From Haemaphysalis longicornis (Eukaryota; Arthropoda; Arachnida; Ixodida; Ixodidae): DNA of 64,000 nt. Where the stretch lies: the NCBI GenBank assembly GCA_013339765.2, contig CM023448.1, positions 196,704,409 through 196,768,408 on the forward strand. Direction: 5' to 3'. This document shows positions 48,176 through 59,097 of this stretch, in pieces. A program made the translations under genes and the position numbers. How positions within the stretch are numbered: position 1 is the stretch's first letter; every line of letters begins with the position of its first letter. The notes under the pieces are model-generated. The model had not been told where the DNA came from. It did not search any database and saw only the letters and a list, made by a program, of their open reading frames with translations.

Positions 48176-48639
48176 TTTTTAGCAGTGGCGTAAAGGAATA
48201 GAAGTGTTCCTAACGAACGAGTAGATGGCGTTGGGTGGGCACAGCAAGTGCCAGGCCTGTACCCACAGGGGAGCGGAATTTTGCACGGGTGACACCTGTG
48301 CACAAATAGAGTCGCCTCCTTCAAGACCTAGAGCCAGCATTCTGGCCTCCCGTAACACTGCCCCGTAGGTTGACAACCCTCAACGGGATGCCAAAGCAGC
48401 TAGTTCCTTGAAACATCCCCACAGTTTGCTCCTAACTTGTAGCGCACCCCGAGGTCAATAAATGAGTAGCACAATGAACTCAAGCTTAGGCACATTCATT
48501 TCTCATTCAAAGATTCAGGAAGAACGTGGGGTGAGAATCGCGATTGTTCGCTGACGAACTAACAGGAGTTTCGGCGCCAATTTCTCGACGCTTGCAGTAG
48601 TAGCGTGCGCAGAGAATGCCGAACTAGAGGCACATTAAG

Positions 48640-49440
48640 GGCTACGAAACCTAATGAGAGCGTTACAATGTTTGTAGAAGACATGTCCCGCTTGTTTAGG
48701 CGTACTGATTCCTGAAAGAAGGTCCTGAAAGAAGGTCCGCTGAACGAAGGTCCGCAACCTCATGAGGAGAGTCAAAGAACAGCTTTTCGCTGTGATCGTG
48801 CGAGCCCTCCTGCGACTGTATAGCAAACTTCGTGAGGAAACCGTCAACACTGGAACCCTCATTGCAACAGCGGGCTATGCAGTACAAATTTCCAACCTGG
48901 CTGTTTGCACGGCCCCATTCAACGACGAGAGAGGTATCCGAGAGCTTGCCCGTAATGTTCCTGGCGTGGAGCTGCAGTTGCTTCAGGCAGGTGACCATCG
49001 CCCAACGGTCGCTGCCGTTAACGAAGATTTCCGCGAGACAGTGCGGCGAGCAGCGATGTCAATGCCTACCACCTGAACACCCGCGCGCGGTTCCAACTGA
49101 CACGCATGCTGTGAACGCCGGGTCCTGCATTTCAACAACCAACTTTCAGCGGTGTGCTCCCCACGCCTACTCTTACAGCGCCAGAGGTTATGCCTGCCAT
49201 ACCATACTCATTCCAGACGTCTTTCAACTCAGCCTTGGTTTGGAAAGTCTGGAACGGAAAGCGGCCCTTGTGCTACCGCTGTGGAGAAGCAGGCCATATA
49301 CTTCGTCACAGCACGTACCACCGGATGGGTTCTCATGGGTTTTCGCCTAATGCATCGCGACCACGTTACGGCGAACGACCCCTGGGAATTGAACAGTACC
49401 TGACCGCTAACCATTTGCCCTGGACGCCGTGAAAATGCAA
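48640..49440 (+). pseudogene. Gypsy gag remnant with damaged zinc knuckle
   Basis: The capsid-like part is split over three frames between 48640 and 49080. The knuckle reads CYRCGEAGHILRHS, where the expected last cysteine of C-x2-C-x4-H-x4-C is serine. A basic segment follows and the frame ends near 49432. Gag would package element RNA; this copy cannot, given its stops. Confidence 0.7.
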
Positions 49441-49559
49441 CAAGCTCAGTCCCCGTCACCGCCACGGTATACGACTCCAAGCCGTCCACTCTCTTCTAGA
49501 CCAAAGGAGCCAGATCCCCGAGCCCGCGCCGAGGAAACTGAGTACAGGGATCTCTGGGG

Positions 49560-49949
49560 GTGGAACCGCTGCGTATCGGGCACGAGAACATCCATCGGCG
49601 CGACACTGTCCACAATCGAACTCAAACGTCCTATTTCCAAGAAAGGGACATTCTTTCCGCTGAAATTCCAGTAATCGTCGACAATCACGCAGTTACTGCC
49701 CTTGTAAATGCTGTGGCCCACAATTCCGCCATGAATAGACTACCTGCGACTCTGCTACGGAAAGTGACAACAGAATCGAGAGAAGTACAAATCCGAAGAG
49801 TGGGTAGTCACCTCGTTATGCCGACTGGCAAACGCCCCACCAGAACTGAAGCACGCGGTGCGACTTTCCCCGCTGCTTTGTTGTGCTGTGTGAGTGCTCA
49901 AAGCAATTTATACTCGGGCTACAGTTCCTTCGGAAATGCCGCGCGGTAA
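49560..49949 (+). pseudogene. Gypsy retropepsin remnant, catalytic triad lost
   Basis: Residues IPVIVDNHAVTALVNAVAHN (from about 49660) align with the tick Gypsy protease core, where the catalytic DTG box is expected; here it reads N-A-V. The flap-side stretch VQIRRVGSHLVMPTG (about 49790-49834) is conserved. The frame ends at 49949. Loss of the catalytic aspartate means no proteolysis. Confidence 0.7.
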
Positions 49950-50400
49950 TTAATTTGCAAGAGCTTTTGGTCATGTTTTGAACTCCCCGGAAAGTGGACG
50001 ACGGCCAAACAAAGCCGAAGTTACGCATTTGAGACGAGAGACTAACAGCGCCACCACGAGCCAGCATGTTCGTCAAAGTTGAATGTGATCGATCGTGTAC
50101 CGATGGTGGCATTGCTCAACAAAACGGGTCGCTTCTACTCGCCCCACAGGTATCTGCTGCTTGTGGTCTCGTGGACATTAGTAATAGGTGAACAGAAATA
50201 CTGGTTACCAATTTCAGCCGAAAATACCAGCACTTAATAGTCAATACGGCAGTCACGTACTTGAACGAGGTTCACAATACCTGCAATCTCAGCACCTTAG
50301 CAGTGTTATCAGCACAGATTGAACCTGAAAAGTTCTATGGGCAGACGTGAGCCCTCATCAGACAGTGTCACGACTCGGGCACGTTTTAAAAGTTATCGAT

Positions 50401-50907
50401 GTTAAAACGTTACACTGTGCCTCTGCAAGCCATTCAAGCTTGACGGGAAAAACACCGGAAAGACGTCACCCAAGGATCCCTTCAAAAGGAAACGCAGAAC
50501 ACTAGTCCTTGGGTTGAAAAGATTCAGGGAAACTTGCACTCACGCGCTAGACTTGAAGTCGAAGCATTTGTTGGTGATCATTGACGTACGCAAAGTTGAG
50601 TTTTAGTATCGTTGTAGTGTCGTGGTTAAAGTCGGCGGCATGGCATTTCAATAACCTTATGTGGGGCAAGGCCAGAGTGAGGTCGCCGTTTTGGTCGACG
50701 TTTTCGTACGCCACTTTGCAACCGCGACTTATCGTCTCTAGCGGATGCGTTGCACGCCGAGCCTCTCGAAGTGCGGCCTCATCCTCAGCCGTGAGAACTA
50801 TGCGGGGCCGCGGGCCATGTGGAGTCAACGATCACCTACAGCAGCTTCGACATTCAAGTCACGGCTCTTCTACGGTACAGAGCGCACGCGCGCAACGACA
50901 CGAGGGC
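50401..50907. other. Unassigned stretch
   Basis: A minus-strand frame (50547-50828, 93 codons) is open from an ATG and reads RGCKVAYENVDQNGDLTLAL without a recognisable domain. It may belong to the repeat immediately to the right. No call is made. Confidence 0.35.
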
Positions 50908-51072
50908 GAAAGAACGAGGGGCTTACGCCATGACGTGTCTTCCTCGTTCCGAGCAGGTGTTGCCACGATGCGACAAACGCGGAGTTTCTTTGTTTTGTTT
51001 TTTGTGGCCAATGTTGGCCCTAAGTAGGTATGCATGTTTTGACGAACGTGCGCTCGAGGCGGCACGCCGCTA
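50908..51072 (+). repeat. Dispersed repeat, partner of 12720-12890
   Basis: Colinear with the reverse complement of 12720-12890. Landmarks are ACGCCATGACGTGTCT, GTGTTGCCACGAT, GGAGTTTCTTTG, TGGCCAATGTTGGCC and GACGAACGTGCGC. Confidence 0.6.
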
Positions 51073-51102
51073 ATGCTGGAGCTTTTTTTTTTTTTTTCAA
51101 AT

Positions 51103-51155
51103 GTCGGCCAATCACCTTGAGTGGGTATGCTTAGCTAGCGGAACGTGCGCTGGAG
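51103..51155 (+). repeat. Partial second copy of the 50908-51072 repeat
   Basis: GTCGGCCAATCACCTTGAGT followed by GGGTATGCTTAG and GGAACGTGCGCTGGAGG repeats the last third of the preceding unit after a T15 run, giving a tandem partial duplication. Confidence 0.65.
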
Positions 51156-51684
51156 GCCTGCGGGCATGAGCGCTCGGAAATCTTTTGTTATTTTTAACTG
51201 CGGAGACCATACACAAACTATTTGCTCAACAGCTTCGATGTTAAAAGTTCTTGTCTACACCCTTTTATCCGTGCACGCTATATGTGAAAACCGAGGCATA
51301 TACAGCTTCACTGTAAGAAAATACGGTAGGTAGTGGGGATGCGAAGGGAAAACATAAGTTACGTTGTTGAGGTGGGAAGAATTAACCCTAGTGGCTTCGC
51401 GCATGGAGGCGCTGGCGCCCCCTCCCTGGTGGAGCGAGGATATTTTCGCGCACCTCCCTGCTCTTCCTACAGGGACTCTGGGTGGACGCACGGCCGAAAT
51501 ACCCGCGGTATAGACTGACGGAACCCTAATAGGTGCGCTATGTATGTTCATCGCTCCCAGGCTTTGAGCGGTTACCGTCGTTACCCACATGTGCGGGAGC
51601 GTGGCGCCATCTTCTTGGGGTGCATGCCATGATTGCGTTATTCACGCCGTTAAAGGTCAGTCGACGATTGCCAGTGCTGCCCGG
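51156..51684. other. Unassigned stretch
   Basis: No feature was recognised. Confidence 0.4.
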
Positions 51685-51701
51685 TTAAAGGGGTCCTGAA
51701 A

Positions 51702-53440
51702 TACCTTCCGCCGATGCATGGATGTACATGTACCCAAATAAAGCAATGTATTTGCAATCTCCTCCCGCAAGAATTATGTTAAAGCGATGAGTATTAGCTG
51801 AGAAATCGTAAATCAAAAACCGCGCATTATCGTCGCTCCGCGTTTCCTCCTCCTTTCGACTTACTCTCCGCTGTTGACGGCGCGCGAGCCTTGCCTCCCA
51901 TGCTGCTGCGCTCCGCAGCGGCGACGTACTTCCGCTATTGTGCTGCTCAGACTGTCGTCTGCTACGGGCAAGCTTTGTTGACACCATGAATCCCGCACTC
52001 CGCTCAAGACTGGAAAAGCGAACGAAAAATCTGGCCGCATGTATGCGGCGGCCTGGCCTTGCCCTTTCGCGGTGTACGTTGCTGGCGGCACATGACTTTT
52101 TATCGGCGGCGAACTCGAAGCCGCACGGGGAGGGTCGTGCGCTCGTTCCCTTGATTGCACCGCGCACTGTTTATCCAAAAAGCGCCGTATCAGATCTGGC
52201 CCCACTGGTGCCGGGTCTTATTTTGCGGCGGTGGTAATTCCCGCCGGCGGCATGTGAAAAAGTCATATTAAACCGATACAGAACCCGTGCACAAAACGCT
52301 TCAATCATGTGACCAGTTCAGCTTGGGGTGACGCGTGGTGGAGAGCGGCAACGTTGGCAAAACATGCTCCGTCGCGGCTCTGAGCTTTCTAGCGCTGGAT
52401 CGAGTGCCATGTCTTTGACAGTCTCAAACATCGGTTGCCTTGGCAACAAGGCACAAACCGCTCCAGAAGTCAGTTACGGTTGCATGATTCCGGTTCAGCT
52501 TGGGGCCCCACCTCGCGACATGTGGGCACTGCAGGCGTACCACTCACTCCCATTGGGAAGTGCGAGATGCGTTTGGCATTACAGGAGGCGATGGTGTGTG
52601 TGTTGTGGACGCCTTTGTTTCGCGATGAAATGCGACGTTGTGCTTCTGCGGGTGGATAGTGCTTCCCATGGTCTGGATTATCTTTCTCGAGCGACGTACA
52701 ACTCAACCTCGCATGGGGTATGTGCAGTGTGCGTGGCTAAAAGCCATCGGCTTGTGCGCCAGAGTTAAGTGACTTGCTGTTCGTCCCCGCAAACCGCGCG
52801 CGAGGTGAGTACCCAATTTACGACGGGCAGGAGGCAACCCATCCTCTGTCAATCGTGGTTCAGACTTTCAACGCATGTTGTGAAGTTGTGTTCGTTAGAA
52901 ACGCATCTCTGGATTGTTTTGAAGTTGAATAAAATGTATGTGTCAAACCCGGGCATTCGGCTGAGGGCGTTCTCTGCGATTGCATGAAAGAAGTGCCACG
53001 GAGGTTCAACGCTTTCTTTATGGAACGTACTCAGGTAACAGAATATCCATGTCGTGTTATGGCTGTGTTGCATTCAATACAAACGGTTAAGCGTTTGTTT
53101 TACACTTGTTTCGTTTGTCGTAAAATGCCCAAGCACTCCCGCACTCCGCTGGCAGATCAGCCGGCGAGCCGACGCTGAGCAGACGACTTATCTCTTTGCC
53201 GGAAGGGCGTGAAAAAGCCGCCCAATAGCAGGATGTCTAGCTCATGACGAACATCTGGGAATCGATGATGTAGACATGTGAAGATGGCGGCGTCCAAAAA
53301 CACGAAGGGAAGGTGGGAAAAAAAACGACAACTGGGAGTTTGTTGAAATTTGGTGGCATTTGCCCGTTAGTTACATAACACCCCCGCGTGATCCGTTCGG
53401 GCCGCGACAGCCTCGCCTTTAAACCCCTCGCGCAGCGCGA
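51702..53440. other. Unassigned stretch inside the inverted termini
   Basis: No protein was recognised. Open frames at 51685-52167 (minus) and 52328-52768 (plus) have no known motifs. At 53283 AAGATGGCGGCGTCC is a YY1-like start context opening a 20-codon frame, too little to call a gene. Confidence 0.35.
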
Positions 53441-53650
53441 CGGCAGGCGAACGAAGCGGGAGAGAAGGCGAGGGCGCGCAATGGCAGGCGAGTGAAAGGG
53501 GAGAGGAGGCGAGAACGCGCAACGGCAGGCAACCGAAGGGGGAGAGGGAGGCGAGAACGCGCAAACGGCAGGCGAGGCGAAGGGAGACGGAGGCGAGAGC
53601 GCGCAAACGCAGGCGAGCGAAGGGGAGAGGGAGGCGAGAGCGCGCGATCG
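53441..53650. repeat. GC-rich minisatellite, five units of 41-43 bases
   Basis: Units begin GGCAGGCGA, continue with GCGAAGGGGGAGAG-like and GGAGGCGAGAACGCGCAA. The minus-strand frame across it is open, giving a repeated Arg/Leu/Ala/Ser pattern, but this is a consequence of the unit and not evidence for a gene. Confidence 0.9.
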
Positions 53651-53977
53651 TCACGTGGCGTACTACGTCATGCGCCGCCCGTTGCTACGCACGCTCTCCC
53701 CTCCGTCTCCGCGCCGTTGCTAAGGCGAGGAGGCGCGCGCGCGATAACTAACACCTGCGGCTGAAGACGGACGGCGGCAGAAGCGTGACTCAGGGTAGCG
53801 TAAGAAGTGCATTCGCACTTAAAAAACGACAAACTTTGCAACGAACGCTCAGACAGAACGGCCTCGCCATCAGCAAGTTGGAAACCAAAGTCGCCGCAGC
53901 CACCAGACTTATAAGGAGGATGTCCACGCGCCATGCAGGCATGAGGGAGGCTAGCCTTCTCAGATTAATACAATCGT

Positions 53978-54919
53978 TTGCAATCAGTCACATTGCCTAT
54001 GTGGCAGCCTTTCACAATTGGAAGGCCGTTCGAGCGCCAAAAGCTCAACATCATCATCCGCAAGGCATACAAGGCGGCACTCGGCCTCTACCTACACACC
54101 GACACAGGCAAGCTCCTCGAACTGGGCGTTCATAACACCCTGGACGAAATAGCCGAAGCCCAGCGCATGGCACAGTTCATGAGACTGTCACAGACCCGCA
54201 CTGGACGCTACATCTCGCAGCGCATTGGCTACCACAGACAAGAATCACAGGACAACAACGTCCCGTTATCCCTGCCACAGAGCCTACTGCGCAGCCTCCA
54301 CGTGCCTCCGGTTCCCCGACATATGCAGCCGGAGCATAATCAAGAACGCCGACTCGCCAGGGCGAAGGCGCTTACCGCTACACACGCTGCAGACACCGGC
54401 GCTTACTACGTTGACGCCGCGAAGTATCCCAACCGACCTAATACCTACGCCGCGGTAGTGATAGCAGCCGCGTCAGGAGAGACGTACACTGCAGGAAGTT
54501 TCACAGCCCGAGACGCCCACCACGCAGAAGAGCTAGCCATCGCGCTAGCCATCACGAACCCAAAGTGCCCTACAGTGCTTAGTGACTCAAGACCCGCAAT
54601 ACTGAGCTATGCCACGAACCATGTGTCCCCCGGTGCAGTGAGGGTGTGCGGTGCCCTACCCCCCCGGACGATGCCAATAACTCTACGGTGGTTCCCAGCG
54701 CATGTGGGCCCCCTGGGTCTCCGCGAAGGGCATGACAACAGGAACGAGGAGGCCGACCGGGCAGCGCACGCGCTCACCTGCCGCGGCGCGCTTGATAGTC
54801 CGGCCTCCTCCCCCAAGTCGACCCAGCCTGTGGAGACGGAGCCACTCATCACATACGGGGACATCCTCGAGTGGTACCGCATTAATCGCCGGACTCTCCC
54901 GCCACCTCACCCAAATTGA
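53978..54919 (+). pseudogene. LINE ORF2 C-terminal section: RT connection and RNase H
   Basis: A 313-codon open frame. Residues 20-75 hold IIIRKAYKAALGLYLHTDTG and LELGVHNTLDEIAEAQR, typical of the region after the RT thumb in tick I-group LINEs. RNase H spans about 142-270: YYVDAAKYP (Asp146), AEELAIALA (Glu184/185), VLSDSRPA (Asp203), WFPAHVGPLG (His242) and NEEADRAAHAL (Asp260). All catalytic residues are therefore present. RNase H removes the RNA strand after cDNA synthesis. The first 18 residues are out of family and the homologous upstream part is in the neighbouring frame (53785-54135), so the listed start is not a real start. Confidence 0.85.
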
Positions 54920-55242
54920 CAAGAGAAGAATCAGTGACATTTAGACAGCTACAAACGAACTCTCTATTAACCCCGGTGTTAGCCAAGCACATGTGCCCTG
55001 AAGTGTATGTAAGTGATAACTGTGTATTGTGTAAGAAGGAGAGAGCCACTGCGGCTCATATCCTATGGAACTGCGAAGTGAATCCAAGCAAGGCCAACGC
55101 AGCCACAGTGATCCCGCCGCAATTTATGGACGCGGCGAGAAGCAAGGACTACAACATCCAATTTCTGGCCGTCCAGCAGGTGTTGGCTGCCCTCGAACGC
55201 CAGCGACCCGAAAGTGCTACCTCCTTCGGAGGTTCAGCATGA
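54916..55242 (+). pseudogene. LINE ORF2 C-terminus with zinc finger
   Basis: This frame continues the protein after a frameshift at about 54915: REESVTFRQLQTNSLLTPV, then CVLCKKERATAAHILWNC (C-x2-C-x8-H-x4-C, about 55019-55072), a conserved C-terminal finger of I-group LINEs, then a helical tail to the stop at 55242. Its first codon is TTG, confirming that it is not an independent gene. Confidence 0.8.
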
Positions 55243-55453
55243 AGAGGTAGCAGGCGACGTGCGGCAGACCGACGCGACGTTTAGGCCACGTCTCATCTGC
55301 AGGTCTCAATAAAGTTGTTTCCTCCTCCAACGAAAGTGAGCTTTCCGCTGCGCGTAAAACAGTAATACTTGGCACAGAGGACGTTGACGACCCAATCTAA
55401 CGGTTGCGCTAGTTCATTTAGTGTGCTCAAAATGCCTTTCAGGGCCCCTTTAA

Positions 55454-58193
55454 GACTTGTGGCTTGCCGCGTAGCGATTGGTGTACGCCACTTTTTAATC
55501 TTTCCCGCTATCCACTCCATTAATGTCCCCTTCGCCACCCCCCACGGGCTTGATAAGGTGTCGGCACCCCATGCCAGACAGTTTCGGGCCATTTTCGCCC
55601 ATCTATCCCCCCCCCCCTTAAAACCTCATAGCATAGCATAGCACCTTAGCACCGGTTAGGCCCGCCAGTATGCCCTGCGGTGGCTTTGTACCTTCCGCCT
55701 GATTTCGACCTGGATAAAGGTTGGCGGATCCAGAGGCAACGTTTAGAGGGCATTATGGTTTCCCTATCGTGGCTCCTCACGCAGTAAACCCCTGTGCTGT
55801 GAGAGTTATCGCATCCCCTTAGAGTGAGTGGCGTACGATAAGCAAGAGCAGAACCTCTCCAATTGTTTGGCATCGTTCCAACCTGTGGTGGGAAATCTAT
55901 CCGCAATCGCTGCTGTAGGAGAGTCAGAAAAGTAGAAATAGCTGTGTTATCCCATTCTACTTGTATTCTAACGTAGCGCGTCCAAACGTTAACATCACCC
56001 TGAAATACAAAAAAGGAACCCAATAGAGCAGAAAATAGAGAAATAAAAGACTTTCAACATTGCGTTTACCGCCTGCGTAGGCACTGCGATGTTCAACCAC
56101 CGACTAAGAATGAAAATGGACTAAGCTCGCTACATGAATTAGTCTGCGTAAAGCTGTTGACATTAGTACAACGTGTAGCTATTAATTCGATTCTTAGCAC
56201 GGCATAAACAGAAGACGCAAAGCAATCACCCAAAAAGCGCGCAACGAACTCCTGCAAAATGTAAACAAGTACATGAACAGTGCAACTGTCAGCCACATGC
56301 ACACAAGCACAAAAAGAAAAAAAAATTGGCCGAGTATCTGCTTGTTTCCTTGCAGCTGTCGTCAAAGACCATAGTCTGCTGCCGCGCCTGCCACGTACCT
56401 CACTCTCCTACCTCTCCCTTCGTCCCAACCCTCACGCTGTTGGCCTCCTCTCTCGATTACGGCATCGTGATCGAGGGCAATACAGTATTGTTCTTGTCAA
56501 TTCGATTTTCGCGTGTTCGCACTGCTCGTGCGACATCGGTTGGGACAGCGTGCTTTATCTAGAACACCGTCTTCCATTACATGTTCTGTTGTTTCCTGTG
56601 ACTTAAAAACTAATTAAAGTGTATTCCCAATTAATCTAATGCCGGTACTGTCGGTTACGCACTTATAATTTGTCTCGCATATGCCTGATATTTTGTTTGC
56701 GTTGAAATATGGGGACATATGTGAGCCATGGCAACTGTTCCTTCGAGGCGAAATAAATAGATACGCAGCCGATATTCGGCCAGACGGAGAGTAGTTCATT
56801 CGACCGAGGGGCAGGCATATTAAGATTTTCGCTTTTAGGGTAGTCCAAGAAAAGAGGCTGTATTTATACGAAGGATGTGAAACATTAACGTTTTCGGCAA
56901 GCCACCCACATCACGAGCGGCCGGTTTCGATTGCACTCCACGATGAAACTTTTCAAAAATTGGGATCTTCCGAAAAATTCCTGCGTCATAAAAAACCGGC
57001 TGTCACTCTCCGCGTGTCCAGCTCCAAGCGGTAGCGAATTAATCACAAACATATTTAACGTTATAGGTTTATCCCTCCCAAAATAAGTGAACCCCATATC
57101 TTCCTCAGCAGGGAACGTATGCCAGGCGCCGCTTGGCGGGCGTGAATCGTTTTTCGAGGCGGCGAATCGTAATGCGATGGGAGATTTATCGAGGAGGGAA
57201 CAGCTGCTCGAATTCTCACTGCTGCCACCACAGAGCTCTGAGGACTCGACCAGGGATCGTCATCAAGTAGCCACGTGGCTCAGCCTTACGCAAGCAAGGC
57301 CCAGGAATAAGTGCTAGCATTGTAAACTGACGGGTACCGGAGATGCCGAGCGCTAAGCCATTTGTGGCGTAATCAACTCTGTCATTTGAAAACACAGTGT
57401 TCTAGCGCATTCGGCTACCTCAGTCTGCTAGTCGCAGTATCGGTCTGGGTGGACTTTTTCTGCCGTTTAGGAATATTTTTTATTTCATGCTTGACAGAAA
57501 ATGTTCGTTAAGTAGCTTAGAGGAAGCTTCCGAGGATTATGAACCAAGTAACAAGTCGATGTTGTCAAAAAGCCCAGGAGTTTGCCCTTAAAGCACCAGA
57601 CTTATTGCAACGCTATGCCTAGTGTCCGACGCATTTTGCACTAAGAGCGTAATAGTAACGTGCAGTGCTGGTTAAACGGTAGCAGAGATGAAAAGGTAAA
57701 ATGAAGAGAAAGGCTGTTTAGGGCACCAGTTACCTGTGCCCGTCAGTGTCATGTGCAGCGAACCTGCAAAAGGCAAAATCTTTAACTTCGAAATGAGTAT
57801 GTGGTATACGTGGTTTATGATGCGGACTGCGGGGAGTACTTCCAGATATCCAGAGATGACCTGCAGTTCTTAAACACCCATCGAACCTTGCTGACATAGG
57901 CATGCTGCTTCCGCATTCTAGCGAATAAAACTGCCTAGACAGAGAAAGCATGCCATGTCCCGAGAACGCAGAGTAGCTCTTTTGTAAGAATGCCGCACAA
58001 GACCACAATAAAGGATACAGGCGACTATGCAATATCTATATGGACAGGTGATCACACAATCATAGGGCGTCACTCGAGAAAGATAGAAAGGAAAGCCAAC
58101 ATTGAAGAACGTAAAGGAAGTTATGTAGGAATTAAAAAAATCGAAATGGTAGGATAACAAATAGCGCCCATTGCGGGATCTGGCACTAGCCAG
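55454..58193. other. Unassigned stretch
   Basis: No gene or known element was recognised. The minus frame 55646-56023 (125 codons) has no motif. Around 57330-57420 a small inverted structure (GAGCGCTAAGCCA and TAGCGCATTCGGC) resembles neither a tRNA nor a listed repeat. Confidence 0.35.
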
Positions 58194-58224
58194 TATATAT
58201 ATATATATAAGATATATAATATAG

Positions 58225-58276
<52 letters not shown>

Positions 58277-58290
58277 TTATATATGAAATA
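58194..58290. repeat. (AT)n microsatellite, interrupted
   Basis: AT-dinucleotide runs with an AAGATATATAATATAGAATT interruption at about 58209-58228, then TTAATTTATATATG. Confidence 0.9.
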
Positions 58291-58519
58291 TAGTATGGCA
58301 GGTTTCTACATGTTGTGGAAGTTCAATGAATTCGAGGGCAGGTGAATTCTTACAGTGCTGGAAAATGGACACGTGCTATGTTATCGTGGTCTACTGGACA
58401 GCAGAGAACTGGTAGTGGGATTTCTAGTCAATAAAAAAATCCCGCCATCTCCACGAAGTGAATAATGATGAAAGGGACGAAGCGAAAATGCTTATCGGTG
58501 AAACCGTGAAACATTTTTA
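58291..58519. other. Short unassigned stretch
   Basis: No feature was recognised. Confidence 0.4.
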
Positions 58520-58690
58520 TAGGTCTTCTTGACGGCGCGCACCATCTGAATGAGTGTTAGGACATAAGGCGCGTTCGTAGCCATGCTCGCGTCTCGGTTT
58601 GTAGCGCAGTGGGAATTGCGCCACGTACCTCCCGACGCGGCCAGAGAGTCGTGGGATCGAAACCGGGCGCCGCCGCGTCACGACCACCAC
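58520..58690 (+). repeat. Composite dispersed repeat, copy E (tRNA-like part only)
   Basis: GACGGCGCGCACCATCTGAA followed by GGACATAAGGCGCGTTCGTA matches copies A and B in front of their tRNA-like block. The tRNA-like block itself has box A at GGTTTGTAGCGCAGTGGGA and box B at GTGGGATCGAAACCGG (about 58597-58665). Neither terminus is present. Confidence 0.65.
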
Positions 58691-58990
58691 TCCTCGCTCG
58701 CAAAGCTTAAAACTTCCCACCGCTCCGTTGACAAGCCCGTCGACGACGTCGATGTTTGTGGTGATTATGTAGGGCTTGTTTGGGACGATGAGAATCTCCA
58801 TGGGTAAGTTGGCGAATTCGGTGTGGGACATTTTAGCCACCTTGGCCGTCGCTTTCTGCGGAGCCTCTTGTGTCGCGTACCCCGGTACGTGTCTTGAGCT
58901 CCCAGGCGACGAACGACAACCTCTTCTTCTTCCTCTCCTCCTTGTTGGGTAGCAACGAACGCGTTAAACGTTTTGTCTGCTTCGGCCAAT
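58690..58990 (-). pseudogene. Pif1-like helicase fragment (possible Helitron remnant)
   Basis: On the minus strand, VAKMSHTEFANLPMEILIVP (about 58848-58790) runs into NKPYIITTNIDVVDGLVNGAVGS, which is the Pif1/RRM3 C-terminal block (usually L.L..G..VMLT.NID...GLVNGA.G). Upstream the frame shifts, with GAQDTYRGTRH at about 58905-58875, also seen in tick Pif1-like proteins. Pif1 helicases unwind DNA 5' to 3'. In arthropods many Pif1-like ORFs lie within Helitron transposons, but no Rep domain is visible here. Only about 80-100 codons survive. Confidence 0.6.
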
Positions 58991-59097
58991 CTTTGGTTGG
59001 CCAATCCCTCGGGGGATCCTGCCACAATCATCATCATGGCGCCGTGTACAGCAGCAACGAGGGACGGGACAGGGCCCGAGCAAGAGGAGCTTCGCAT

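Larger units (their letters stand above)
48640..50400 (+). mobile_element. Gypsy-type LTR retrotransposon relic (gag to pre-RT)
   Basis: In order: a gag helical region, PNESVTMFVEDMSRLFRRTD (about 48651-48710) and MRRVKEQLFAVIV (about 48762); FVRKPSTLEPSLQQR (about 48826); a zinc knuckle at about 49269-49310; a retropepsin-like segment at about 49670-49830; and a pre-RT segment with ILVTNFSRKYQHL near 50202. The order and motifs are those of tick Gypsy elements. Frames change repeatedly, and neither LTRs nor an RT catalytic box are visible, so it is a truncated fossil. Confidence 0.75.
53850..55325 (+). mobile_element. I-group LINE, 3' half with RNase H
   Basis: Plus-strand coding begins near 53856 within the RT thumb (RLIRRMSTRHAGMREASLLR) and runs through a connection region, RNase H and a C-terminal zinc finger to a 3' UTR with AATAAAG at 55307 and a CCTCCTCC end. 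The sequence is 5'-truncated, as usual for LINE insertions. The immediate flanks (AACGAACG near 53841 and AACGAAAG at 55329) may be a weak target duplication. Frameshifts near 54010 and 54915 make it inactive. Confidence 0.85.
51685..55453. mobile_element. Possible TTAA-type element bounded by inverted termini
   Basis: TTAAAGGGGTCCTGAAA (51685-51701) and TTTCAGGGCCCCTTTAA (55437-55453) are inverted copies differing at one base, and both finish in TTAA. They may be two ends of one element (about 3.77 kb, enlarged by the LINE and minisatellite inside it) or single ends of two separate MITEs. I saw no transposase. Similar AGGGTCCTGAAACAC termini recur at 62439-62496. Confidence 0.4.

Noticed and set aside
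48183..48192. CAGTGGCGTA as a second hAT MITE end
   Set aside because: No inverse terminus was found within several hundred bases; it is likely a chance match.
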